Shown here one piece after another: positions 10,201-17,605 of a DNA stretch of 64,000 nt. The position numbers were made by a program, and so were the translations under genes. The notes under the pieces are model-generated. The model saw nothing but the letters and a program-made list of their open reading frames with translations, ran no database searches and was not told the DNA's origin. Source of the DNA: Igneacidithiobacillus copahuensis (GTDB taxonomy: Bacteria; Pseudomonadota; Gammaproteobacteria; Acidithiobacillales; Acidithiobacillaceae). The stretch spans positions 1 to 64,000 of the forward strand of contig NZ_JAAXYO010000039.1 of assembly GCF_018854015.1 (NCBI RefSeq), given 5' to 3'. Position 1 is the stretch's first letter; every line of letters begins with the position of its first letter.

Positions 10201-10428
10201 GCCGGCGCCGTGCCGCTGCTCTTCGCTACGGGAGGCAATGCCGAGGCAAGGTTTTCGATGGGCCTGGTAATCATTGCCGGGCTCAGTGTTGGCTCGCTGA
10301 TTTCCCTTTTTGTCATTCCCGCAATCTATAGCCTCTGGGGTGCAGAACTGAAACCGGCGTCACTGGAGAAAGAGGGTAACGGCCTGTTGACGAAAGACGC
10401 AAACCCCGAGTCTACGGCTCTTCCGTAA
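7297..10428 (+). CDS. RND-family inner-membrane efflux pump (HAE-1-like)
   Basis: A 1043-residue proton-driven pump. The first transmembrane helix begins at residue 12 (PVLAVTLMAALFLLG) and two large periplasmic loops follow. TM4 carries the proton-relay aspartates in GLVVDDAIIIVENV (Asp406-Asp407, equivalent to AcrB 407/408). TM10 carries the relay lysine in LIGLTAKQGILIVQFA. Together with the two preceding genes it forms a complete tripartite pump. The specificity (drugs, solvents or metals) is not deducible. It lacks the charged TM4 signature of CzcA-type heavy-metal pumps, so an HAE-type export role is more likely. Confidence 0.94.
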   Translation: MRFLSAFIHRPVLAVTLMAALFLLGLRSLGMMPITEFPPTKSGLITITTHYFGATPKTVNAFTTAPLEKAVAQVPGINYMTAVSENGISIITLYMQMGVNPNAALSQAQIKVNSVLNQLPKGVMQPVVVEMPGSGAYLMYLTFSGKGLNQQQITDYLTRVVQPAIQSVPGVGVTSILPPGTGPNGNTFAMRIWLNPQKMAVLGITPAEVRAALQANDFVSAAGRLRDTNTAISITANTALHSPKQFRELVVKTVHGVPITLGQIATVSLGAQTYDSSVLVNGQPAVNLGVMQAPGSNALQMATGVKKTLLQLDKSMPAGMQAKVLYNGAQFVRSSIQEVLTDIGLALLIVIVVVYLFLGSWRALVVPALAIPLALVSAMTLLHALGFTLNLLTLLAMVLAIGLVVDDAIIIVENVHRHLEHGATPIHAALQSVRELSSPILVMASTIVAVFLPMVLLGGLVGQLFSEFALTIVATVLMSMVNALVLAPMLASRVLRGGQPGRFASLVERVFDRLRAAYGRGLARSFTHRPAILTGAALLAVGVVGLFWLSPQELAPPANQGIVYVSGLAQATATLEYMDKYDRYLTKTVFDQVPQRSDSFVVNGVGIGGFLLNNEMMSGLVLKPKRDVTTQEVRSRVQKLSAQVPGMQLAAFGLPPLPGSAVGLPVQFVVSSTSGNYQELNHVGEALVKKARASGLFSFVASNLEYNDVVLKIQIHKKMLANFGLTLAAVGKSLATLLGGNYVNYFSMDGLSYRVVPQVPVALRANPNLLQNYQIQTPSGAELPLSTFVTLTQEVVPTYLPQFQNLPAVTIEANPAPGVSLAQALNFLHQQATGLMSSSDQIHYAGVSRQYEKQGSSLAITFAFALIFVLLLLAAQFNGFRDSLVVLAGVPLAAFGALLPIALGLSSINIYSEVGMVMLIGLTAKQGILIVQFARQLQVERGWERALAVREAAALRLRPILMTVAAMIAGAVPLLFATGGNAEARFSMGLVIIAGLSVGSLISLFVIPAIYSLWGAELKPASLEKEGNGLLTKDANPESTALP

Positions 10429-10452
10429 CGATGGGAGTACTGCAAGCAGGGG

Positions 10453-10491
10453 TTGACTTTTTTTGTCGGTTTGATAATCATTCGCGTTATC
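10453..10491 (+). promoter_or_regulatory. Fur-like operator and -35 element upstream of the NRAMP gene
   Basis: GATAATCATTCGCGTTATC at 10473-10491 matches 14 of 19 positions of the classical Fur consensus. It is part of an inverted repeat TGATAA/TTATCA. A TTGACT hexamer at 10453-10458 could be the -35 box. It lies 30-60 bases before the NRAMP start at 10521. Regulation by Fur, or by an MntR-like regulator, is inferred only from the site. Confidence 0.55.
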
Positions 10492-10520
10492 ATTTCTACG
10501 AAAGAAGAGGTCCGCAGAAC

Positions 10521-11777
10521 ATGGCAGCCGTGCAGAGCGGTCTTGGCTTCCCCAAAAGACATCGATTGGGCACCTTTCTTGCGGTGCTCGGGCCCGGGCT
10601 GGTGGTCATGCTGGCGGACACCGATGTCGGCAGCGTCATCACGGCGGCGCAGAGTGGCGCGCAATGGGGCTATCGTCTGCTGCTTTTACAGCTTGTGCTA
10701 ATGCCCATCCTCTATGTGGTGCAAGAGTTGACGGTACGACTCGGCATCTTCACCGGCAAGGGCCATGGAGAATTGATCAGCGAGACTTTCGGCAAGCACT
10801 GGGCTTACGTTTCCGTAACCGGACTGAGCATTGCCAGCGCTGGGGCCCTACTCACGGAATTTTCCGGTCTGGCAGGAGTGAGTGAACTGTTCGGCCTGCC
10901 GCGGGCATTGGGAGTGGTCCTGGGTGCCAGCGCACTGTGGTTGATCGTGATTACTGGGTCGTACCGTCGGGTAGAACGAATCGCGCTGATTTTTGGGGCC
11001 TTTGAGGTGGTCTTTTTTGGCATCGCCTGGGCCGCCCATCCGGATATGGGGAGCCTGCTGCACGGTCTGACCCAGGTAGAGCTCGGCAACCACAACTACA
11101 TGATGCTGGTGGCGGCGAACATCGGCGCCGTCATCATGCCCTGGATGATCTTCTACCAGCAATCGGCGGTTGCCGACAAGGGGTTGCGTCCGGCAGATTA
11201 TCCCCATGCTCGCTGGGATACCGCCATTGGTTCGGTGATTACGCAGTTGATCATGGCCGCTGTACTGATCGCCACCGCCGCCACCATCGGTCTGTCCAAC
11301 CCCAATGCTCCGCTAAATACCGTACAGCAGCTATCAGAGGCGATTACGCCCTTCCTCGGCACGGTTTGGGGGCATATTGTGTTCTCTCTGGGCATCATTG
11401 GCGCCGGCATGATTGCCGCCATCGTTGCCACCCTGGCGGCGGCCTGGGGCTGGGGCGAAGTCACCGGCTTCAAGCATTCCCTGGAGTATCATCCCAAGGA
11501 TGCGCCGTGGTTCTATGGTATCTATACCCTGGTCTTGCTGGCGGGTGCCGTCGCGGTGATCTTCATTCCCAACCTGGTCAGCCTGGATATTGCGGTGGAA
11601 GTCATGAACGCCCTCTTGCTCCCGCTGGTACTGGGCTTCCTGATTGCTCTGGCAGTCAAGGCGCTCCCCGGCGAGCATCGGCTGCGCGGCTGGTATTTCT
11701 GGCTGGTTCTGGCCTTGGGCGGCGCCAGTGCCGGACTCGGGCTCTTCGGCGGCATCACCAGCATTCCCGGCCTCTAG
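10521..11777 (+). CDS. NRAMP-family divalent metal transporter with atypical metal-site motifs
   Basis: 418 residues and about 11 transmembrane segments. The start at 10521 (MAAVQSG) is chosen because an AGAGGT ribosome site precedes it and the upstream 30 codons cover the promoter. TM1 reads LGPGLVVMLADTDVGS (about 23-38), where classical NRAMPs have a DPGN motif. The Asp aligns, but Pro becomes Val and the metal-binding Asn becomes Ser. TM6 reads MPWMIFYQQ (206-214) where classical members have MPH. The Met is kept and His is Trp. Other family features (GKGHGELI, AAAWGWGE) are intact. Preference for a metal other than Mn/Fe is plausible. The Fur-like box upstream argues for metal-responsive expression. 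Confidence 0.82.
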   Translation: MAAVQSGLGFPKRHRLGTFLAVLGPGLVVMLADTDVGSVITAAQSGAQWGYRLLLLQLVLMPILYVVQELTVRLGIFTGKGHGELISETFGKHWAYVSVTGLSIASAGALLTEFSGLAGVSELFGLPRALGVVLGASALWLIVITGSYRRVERIALIFGAFEVVFFGIAWAAHPDMGSLLHGLTQVELGNHNYMMLVAANIGAVIMPWMIFYQQSAVADKGLRPADYPHARWDTAIGSVITQLIMAAVLIATAATIGLSNPNAPLNTVQQLSEAITPFLGTVWGHIVFSLGIIGAGMIAAIVATLAAAWGWGEVTGFKHSLEYHPKDAPWFYGIYTLVLLAGAVAVIFIPNLVSLDIAVEVMNALLLPLVLGFLIALAVKALPGEHRLRGWYFWLVLALGGASAGLGLFGGITSIPGL

Positions 11778-11819
11778 TCCCGCATTGCCGACGAGGGGAG
11801 TGCGCCGTATGCTCCCTTC

Positions 11820-13286
11820 ATGATGAAAGAAGAACGCGCCATCGCCAAAGTCCATCCGCACCATCAGGCCATGGCGGGGATCCTCGATCAGGCCCCCCTG
11901 TCACCGCGACATTATCGCCTGTGGCTGCTGGCGACCGCCGGTCCCTTGTTGAGTGGTGTGAGCATGATGGTGCTCGGCATCAGCCTGCCACTGTTACGTG
12001 CCCCCTTTCATCTCAGTCCGAGCAGCACGGGTCTGGCAGCGGCGAGCCTGATGGGGGGCACGATCATCGGTGCCTTGCTCAGCGGGCATCTAGCCGATCG
12101 CTTTGGCCGCCGCCCCTTGCTCATCGCCAATGCCCTCGGCCTTTTGCTTGCCGGGATCTGGCTCAGTCTCACGCCCAACACTATCCTTTTGATTCTGGGT
12201 GAGCTCGTTCTCGGGATTGCGGTGGGCGGCGATTTTCCGGTGGGTAGCAGCTACATTTCCGAATTCATGCCGCAAAACCATCGCGGACGCATGCTGGCGG
12301 CATCCATGGCCCTGCAACCCTTAGGTATGCTGCTCAGTGCTGGGGTCGCACTACTGCTGATGCACGGCAGCGGTACGACCTGGCGTTGGCTCATGGCCTG
12401 GCAGGCGGGCCTCGCCCTGCCCTACTTTTTGGGCCGATGGCGACTGCCAGAGAGCATACGCTGGCTGATGGCGCACGGCCGCAATCAGATCGCCAGCGCG
12501 GAGCTTGCCCGCTTCGCGCCGCAACGCAGCACCGAATTACAGCGCATGGGCAGAGAGCTGGGTAATCGTACCCATGCAGTGAGCAAGATTCCGATCAGGT
12601 CCAACACCGCCTGGCGGGTATTGTTCACCAAGGAATATCGTCGGCGCACCTGGCTGGTTACCCTACCGTGGTTCTTGATGGATATGGCTACCTATGGGAT
12701 CGGCCTGTTCACGCCGATCCTGTTGGCTTCCATGAGCGTTTTGCCGGAGCGCCTGCCCACTTGGCAAAAGGACTGGATCAACACCCTGCACACGACGGAG
12801 GTGGATTTTCTGCTGCTCGCTGGCGCCTTGACTGCCCTCTGGCTCGTTCCCCGTTTTGGGCGGATGCAGATGCAAATCCAGGGCTTTTTGGGTATGACCC
12901 TGGGTTTACTGCTGCTCTGGCGGGCCACGACGGCGCACTGGTCGTTTTTCGTGCTGTTTCTGGGCTTCGCCCTCTACAATTTCGCCATGACCGTCGGCCC
13001 CAATGCGACCACGTTCATTCTCCCCACCGAGATGTACCCCACCCAGGTCCGCGCGCTCGGTTCAGGCTTTGCCGCTGCCTTCGCCAAAATCGGGGCGACC
13101 CTGGCAGTGTTCCTACTACCTATACTGCAACGCGACCTGGGCGTTGGGCTGCTCTTGCTCGGGATGGCACTGCTCAGTCTGCTCGGCGGAATTTTGACCT
13201 ATACTTTCCGCGTGGAAGGCCACGGTCTGACTTTGGAGGAGCACCATGGGAGCCTGCCGTTGCGCGCGCGTCAGCTGGAAGGCTGA
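11820..13286 (+). CDS. MFS transporter, sugar porter-like, first gene of the carbon operon
   Basis: 488 residues with about 12 transmembrane segments. Motif A is GHLADRFGRRPLL (about 85-97), PESIRWLMAHGR closes the N-half, and a loop 8-9 PRFGRMQMQ motif is present. The start could instead be the ATG at 11874, and no strong ribosome site distinguishes them. The stop lies 47 bases before the phosphate acyltransferase start, and the next four genes follow with little or no spacing. Transport of a sugar or organic acid feeding the downstream kinase and aldolase is a reasonable inference. The substrate is unknown. Confidence 0.82.
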   Translation: MMKEERAIAKVHPHHQAMAGILDQAPLSPRHYRLWLLATAGPLLSGVSMMVLGISLPLLRAPFHLSPSSTGLAAASLMGGTIIGALLSGHLADRFGRRPLLIANALGLLLAGIWLSLTPNTILLILGELVLGIAVGGDFPVGSSYISEFMPQNHRGRMLAASMALQPLGMLLSAGVALLLMHGSGTTWRWLMAWQAGLALPYFLGRWRLPESIRWLMAHGRNQIASAELARFAPQRSTELQRMGRELGNRTHAVSKIPIRSNTAWRVLFTKEYRRRTWLVTLPWFLMDMATYGIGLFTPILLASMSVLPERLPTWQKDWINTLHTTEVDFLLLAGALTALWLVPRFGRMQMQIQGFLGMTLGLLLLWRATTAHWSFFVLFLGFALYNFAMTVGPNATTFILPTEMYPTQVRALGSGFAAAFAKIGATLAVFLLPILQRDLGVGLLLLGMALLSLLGGILTYTFRVEGHGLTLEEHHGSLPLRARQLEG

Positions 13287-13333
13287 AACGCTCAAATCGG
13301 AGGAATTTGTTGGTGAATACATCGGAGAATCGC

Positions 13334-14251
13334 ATGCCGTTTTCTCATTTTGACGCGATCTTGCAGCAGGTAGCGCCCCTCGACGACATTCCCGTGGCAG
13401 TCGTGGATGCAGGACAAAAGGAGGTGCTGGAAGCGGCCTGTGCTGCCCGCGCCCAGAGTATCGTCGAACCCATCCTGCTGGGTAACGCGCAACAGATCCG
13501 GGCGTTACTGACGGGTCTGGAGCAGGATACCGGCAACTGCCCGTCGTTTCGGATTGTCGACGTGCCGAGCAGTGAGGCAGCAGCGGCAGAGGCGGTGCAG
13601 ATGGTCGAACGTGGCGAGGCGGCGGCCATCATGAAAGGCCACATTCACAGCGATGCCTTTCTCCATCCCATCCTCGCCAAACTGCGCACGGATCGCCGCT
13701 TGTCACACATCTTTGTCGCCGAACTGGAAAGCTACCACAAACCCCTGCTCATCACCGATGCGGCGATCAACATCAGCCCGGACCTGCTCAGCAAGGCAGC
13801 GATTCTGCAAAACGCCATCGATCTTGCCCGGATTCTCGGCGTCGAGCAGCCCAAGGCAGCGGCGTTATCGGCAGTGGAAACCGTAAACCCCGCCATCGCT
13901 TCGACCGTCGATGCCGCCTGCCTGGCCAAAATGGCTGAGCGCGGGCAGATCCAGCATGCCATCGTCGATGGGCCCTTGGCCTTCGATAATGCCATCTCCG
14001 CGCACTCCGCTGAGGTCAAGGGAATCCATAGCCCGGTTGCTGGCGAGGTGGATATCCTGCTCGTGCCGGATCTGGTTTCCGGCAACATCCTCGCCAAGGA
14101 TCTGGAATATCTGGCCCATGCCAGCCTGGCGGGTATCGTCATGGGGGCCAAGGTGCCGATCATCCTCACCTCACGTGCCGATCCCCCGCGCGCACGCCTG
14201 GTTTCCGCCGCTCTCGCCGCCCTCCTGCATTATGCCGAGAAATCCAAATGA
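13334..14251 (+). CDS. Phosphate acetyl/butyryltransferase family protein
   Basis: 305 residues, the size of the short Pta/Ptb catalytic domain, with typical motifs: AAIMKGHIHSDAFLHPIL, ITDAAINISPD, VDGPLAFDNAIS and GNILAKDLEYLA. These enzymes interconvert acyl-CoA and acyl phosphate. The ATG at 13334 has GGAGA 5 bases upstream. A GTG at 13313 behind a stronger GGAGGA would add seven residues. No acetate kinase is adjacent, so the acyl phosphate produced would need a kinase elsewhere. The 3' end overlaps the PfkB gene by 4 bases. Acetyl versus butyryl specificity cannot be told. Confidence 0.85.
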   Translation: MPFSHFDAILQQVAPLDDIPVAVVDAGQKEVLEAACAARAQSIVEPILLGNAQQIRALLTGLEQDTGNCPSFRIVDVPSSEAAAAEAVQMVERGEAAAIMKGHIHSDAFLHPILAKLRTDRRLSHIFVAELESYHKPLLITDAAINISPDLLSKAAILQNAIDLARILGVEQPKAAALSAVETVNPAIASTVDAACLAKMAERGQIQHAIVDGPLAFDNAISAHSAEVKGIHSPVAGEVDILLVPDLVSGNILAKDLEYLAHASLAGIVMGAKVPIILTSRADPPRARLVSAALAALLHYAEKSK

Positions 14252-15207
14252 ATCCGGAAAGCGCTCCCTGCGCCAAGATCGCCACCCTGACCCTGAATCC
14301 GGCGGTGGACGTCAGCTATGAATTTGCGCAGCTGCTCCCCGACCAAAAGACCCACGCCAGCAGCACCCGCTTCGATCCCGGTGGCAACGGCATCAATGTT
14401 GCGCGTGCCCTGAAGGAGCTTTTCGTCTGTGCCCATAGTTGCTGCGTGGTCGCCGGGCATGTGGGCCGTCTCCTGCAAACACTGTTGCGCCACAGTCTGG
14501 ATGATCCCCATTGTGTGGAAGTAATGGGCGAAACGCGCATCAATGCCACCCTGCTGCAACAAGATCCAACAGTGCAGTACGAGGTGACGGCACAGGGTCC
14601 GCTGCTTTCCCCCCTGGTTCTCGAGGAGGTCCGCAGCAAGATTTGCAGCTTGGCCGACAACGGCTTCGCCGTGCTGACCGGCTCCTTGCCCCCGGGCGTG
14701 CCAACAGATTTTTATGCGCAGCTGATCGAAGAGCTGCGGCAGCAAGGGGCCAGGGTCGTACTCGACGCCCATGGCGAGGCCTTGCGCCGGGGCATCACCG
14801 CCAAACCGTTTCTGATCAAGCCAAACGGCTACGAGCTGCGACAGCTCAGCGGCAAGAGCCTGAGCACTCGCCAGGAGCTGATCGCCGCGGCCCGCCAGGT
14901 ACAACAGCAGGACATCGATTGGGTCTGCGTCTCCCTCGGTGGCGAGGGCGCTCTACTGATCGGATCCGAGCAGAACTTTTTCGCCAATGCGCCAAGCATC
15001 GCAGTGCGCTCCACCGTTGGCGCTGGCGACTCGATGGTGGCCGGACTGGTCGCTGCCTTCGCCCAGGGGCAACGTCCGGAGGAGGCCCTGCGCCTTGCCG
15101 TCGCCTGCGGCAGCGCCACGGCCGCGCAACCGGGCACTGGTATTTTCACCCACAACGATCTCGACCCACTTCTGCGGCAGATTGAGGTGGAGAATCTCGC
15201 ACCCTGA
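14248..15207 (+). CDS. PfkB-family sugar-phosphate kinase (1-phosphofructokinase/Pfk-2/LacC-like)
   Basis: 319 residues. The N-terminal TLTLNPAVDVSYEF and the GGNGINVARAL motif are typical of the fructose-1-phosphate/6-phosphofructokinase/tagatose-6-phosphate kinase branch. SLPPGVP sits mid-protein and the C-terminal PfkB signature TVGAGDSMVAGLVAAF contains the catalytic Asp. Located directly before a class I aldolase, it most likely makes fructose 1,6-bisphosphate (or tagatose 1,6-bisphosphate). This ATP-dependent step may replace classical PfkA in this operon. There is a 13-base gap to the aldolase, with AAGGAG in between. Confidence 0.88.
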   Translation: MNPESAPCAKIATLTLNPAVDVSYEFAQLLPDQKTHASSTRFDPGGNGINVARALKELFVCAHSCCVVAGHVGRLLQTLLRHSLDDPHCVEVMGETRINATLLQQDPTVQYEVTAQGPLLSPLVLEEVRSKICSLADNGFAVLTGSLPPGVPTDFYAQLIEELRQQGARVVLDAHGEALRRGITAKPFLIKPNGYELRQLSGKSLSTRQELIAAARQVQQQDIDWVCVSLGGEGALLIGSEQNFFANAPSIAVRSTVGAGDSMVAGLVAAFAQGQRPEEALRLAVACGSATAAQPGTGIFTHNDLDPLLRQIEVENLAP

Positions 15208-15220
15208 AAAGGAGAACGCC

Positions 15221-16138
15221 ATGCAAGCGCAACGCAAAGCTCCCATTGGTATCAGCAAGGAGGCCAGCCGACGCTGGCAGGAAAACTACGAACGGGTTAC
15301 CCAAGGTTCTGGCCGACTGTTCCTGATGGCGGGTGATCAGAAGGTCGAACATCTGAATGATGATTTCGTGGGCAGTACCGTCGCGGCCGCAGACGCCGAC
15401 CCGGAACATCTTTTCCGTATTGCCAGCGAGGCACCCATCGGCTGCTTCGCCACCCAGCTGGGACTGGTGGCGCAGTATGGTGGCGACTACCCGGAAATTC
15501 CCTACCTGCTCAAGCTCAACAGCAAGACCCACCTGCTTCCCGGAGCCGAGCACGACCCCCGCAGCCGGCAATGGCAAAGCATGACGCAGGTCCAGGAGTT
15601 CATGCAGCATGTCGACGTTCCGATCGTCGGCGTGGGCTACACCATCTATCCTGGCTCGGAATTTGAAGCGGAAATGCAGACGGAGGCGGCACAACTCATC
15701 CACGACGCCCATCAGCTTGGACTGTTGGCGGTGATCTGGGCCTATCCGCGCGGAAGAGCGGTGGGGAAACGCGAACACGATCCCCATCTGATTGCCGGTG
15801 CCGCAGGACTGGTCGCCTGCCTGGGCGCAGATTTCGTCAAGGTCAACCCACCGCTGAATGCGCAAGGCGAGGCAGAGGCCAAGCTGTTGGGTGAAGCGGT
15901 TGCCGCTGCCGGACGCACGCAGCTGGTCTGTGCCGGGGGGTCCGAAGTCAGCAGTGCGGACTTCGTCCGTCGTCTGGACGCACAATTGCGTGACGGACAC
16001 AGCGCTGGCTGCGCCACCGGTCGCAACGTTCATCAACGCAGCCAACAGGAGGCCGTTGCCCTGTGTCGGGCCATTCACAGCCTGGTGGTCGAGGATCGCG
16101 GCCTGGAACACGCCCTGGCATTGTTGCAGGAGGACTGA
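15221..16138 (+). CDS. Class I (DhnA/FbaB-type) fructose-bisphosphate aldolase-like protein
   Basis: 305 residues starting at ATG 15221 behind AAGGAGAACGCC. It resembles archaeal-type class I aldolases (DhnA/FbaB, DeoC/LacD superfamily): a substrate-binding LMAGDQKVEHLND segment near the N-terminus, VIWAYPRGRAVG mid-protein, the Schiff-base lysine region GADFVKVNPP, and a phosphate-binding LVCAGGSEV/TGRNVHQRS region. It would cleave fructose 1,6-bisphosphate into triose phosphates, or act in reverse. The genomic partnership with PfkB and pyruvate kinase favours the glycolytic direction. The stop is 6 bases before the pyruvate kinase start. Confidence 0.87.
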   Translation: MQAQRKAPIGISKEASRRWQENYERVTQGSGRLFLMAGDQKVEHLNDDFVGSTVAAADADPEHLFRIASEAPIGCFATQLGLVAQYGGDYPEIPYLLKLNSKTHLLPGAEHDPRSRQWQSMTQVQEFMQHVDVPIVGVGYTIYPGSEFEAEMQTEAAQLIHDAHQLGLLAVIWAYPRGRAVGKREHDPHLIAGAAGLVACLGADFVKVNPPLNAQGEAEAKLLGEAVAAAGRTQLVCAGGSEVSSADFVRRLDAQLRDGHSAGCATGRNVHQRSQQEAVALCRAIHSLVVEDRGLEHALALLQED

Positions 16139-16144
16139 GCGCCC

Positions 16145-17605
16145 ATGGCTCGTCTACCGCGTCAGAAAAGCAAGATCGTCTGCACCATCGGCCCCGCCTC
16201 CGACCGGATAGCGGTCCTCGAGGCCATGCTGCGGGCCGGCATGGATGTGGCCCGAATCAATCTCGCCCACGGCAGCATCCCGGAACATGCCGAACGCATC
16301 CAGCGCATTCGCAGCGCCAGCACGCGAGTGGAAAAACGGGTAGCCATCCTCGCGGATTTGCCGGGCCCCAAGATCCGCATCGGTACCCTGCCGCAGCCCC
16401 TCCAGCTCAAAAAAGGCGAACGCCTGCGCCTGGGACCTGGGCCTTACCACGAAGAACAGGGACAACATCATTTACCGCTGGAACTGCCGGAACTGGCGCG
16501 CCCTTTGCGCAAGGGGGATGACGTCTTTCTCGCTGATGGCTTCCTGCATTTGCGCGTCGATGCAGAAGAACAGGGGATTCTGCACTGCCGCGTTGTGGTG
16601 GGGGGCGAGTTGCGCTCCCACAAGGGCGTCAATCTGCCCGGCTTGCTGCTCGCCGGCAGTGCGCTCACGGCGCAAGATCAAGACTTGTTGCGCGCCATTC
16701 TGCCGCTGGGGGTGGATGGGATCAGCGTTTCTTTTGTCGAGTCGGCAGCCGATCTGGAGCAGGCCCGGACGCTTGCCGCACAACAGGGTTATGAGCCATT
16801 TCTGGTAGCCAAGATCGAGCGCCAGCGAGCCCTGCGCAACCTGCCCGAAATTCTCGCGGCTTGTGATGGGATCATGGTGGCGCGCGGCGATCTGGGGGTG
16901 GAGATCCCGATCCAGAGCATTGCCCGACAGCAGAAGGAGCTCATTCACCGCGCCCGTGCTGCCGGCAAGGCGGTCATCACCGCGACCCAGATGCTGGAGT
17001 CGATGGTCAACAACCCTCGTCCCACTCGCGCCGAGGTAAATGATGTCGCCAACGCCATCCTCGATGGCAGCGACGCGGTAATGCTCTCGGAAGAATCGGC
17101 CATGGGTAACTATCCGCTCGAAAGCGTGCGCATGATGGCGCGCATCGCCGCCGACATCGAAGGCTCGGGATTCAGCACCCGCGAGCTGACTTGCCGCAAG
17201 AGCGAGAAGGCGGCCGTGGAAGCGGTCATTGCCTGCGATGTGCGTTCGGCAACAGCGATGCTCAAGCCCCTATTCATCGTTACGCCGACCGAGACCGGCG
17301 CCACGGCGGCGCGAATTGCAGGCCTGCGGCCGCAGGCCTGGATCCTTGCCCCCAGCCGTCATGCCGCAACCTGCCAGCGTCTGTGCTTTTACTCGGGGGT
17401 CTATCCGATCTTCCTCGACCCCGGCTCCGGTAGTTGGGAAAGTGCCATACGCCATTGGCTCAGCGACAACGGCTGGCAACAGGGGCACATTATTCTCACC
17501 CAGGGTCCAAGCTTGGGCCATCCGGGTGGCACCAATAGATTGGAGATCATCGATCTCGCCATATTCGAACCCCAAATGCACCAGCAAGGAGACAGCTATG
17601 GATAG
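16145..17605 (+). CDS. pyk: Pyruvate kinase
   Basis: 486 residues with full domain architecture: KIVCTIGPAS at the N-terminus, ARINLAHGS, LADLPGPKIRIG, the catalytic lysine region FLVAKIERQRAL, MVARGDLGVEIP, and the signature ITATQMLESM/RAEVNDVANAILDGSDAVMLS. The C-terminal domain is present. Two residues that ligate potassium in K+-dependent enzymes are changed (Ser to Ala in NLAHG, Thr to Leu in DLPGPK). The position that is Glu in dependent enzymes is Lys (GPKIR), the pattern of K+-independent pyruvate kinases. It converts phosphoenolpyruvate and ADP to pyruvate and ATP. It overlaps the enolase start by 8 bases. Confidence 0.95.
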   Translation: MARLPRQKSKIVCTIGPASDRIAVLEAMLRAGMDVARINLAHGSIPEHAERIQRIRSASTRVEKRVAILADLPGPKIRIGTLPQPLQLKKGERLRLGPGPYHEEQGQHHLPLELPELARPLRKGDDVFLADGFLHLRVDAEEQGILHCRVVVGGELRSHKGVNLPGLLLAGSALTAQDQDLLRAILPLGVDGISVSFVESAADLEQARTLAAQQGYEPFLVAKIERQRALRNLPEILAACDGIMVARGDLGVEIPIQSIARQQKELIHRARAAGKAVITATQMLESMVNNPRPTRAEVNDVANAILDGSDAVMLSEESAMGNYPLESVRMMARIAADIEGSGFSTRELTCRKSEKAAVEAVIACDVRSATAMLKPLFIVTPTETGATAARIAGLRPQAWILAPSRHAATCQRLCFYSGVYPIFLDPGSGSWESAIRHWLSDNGWQQGHIILTQGPSLGHPGGTNRLEIIDLAIFEPQMHQQGDSYG

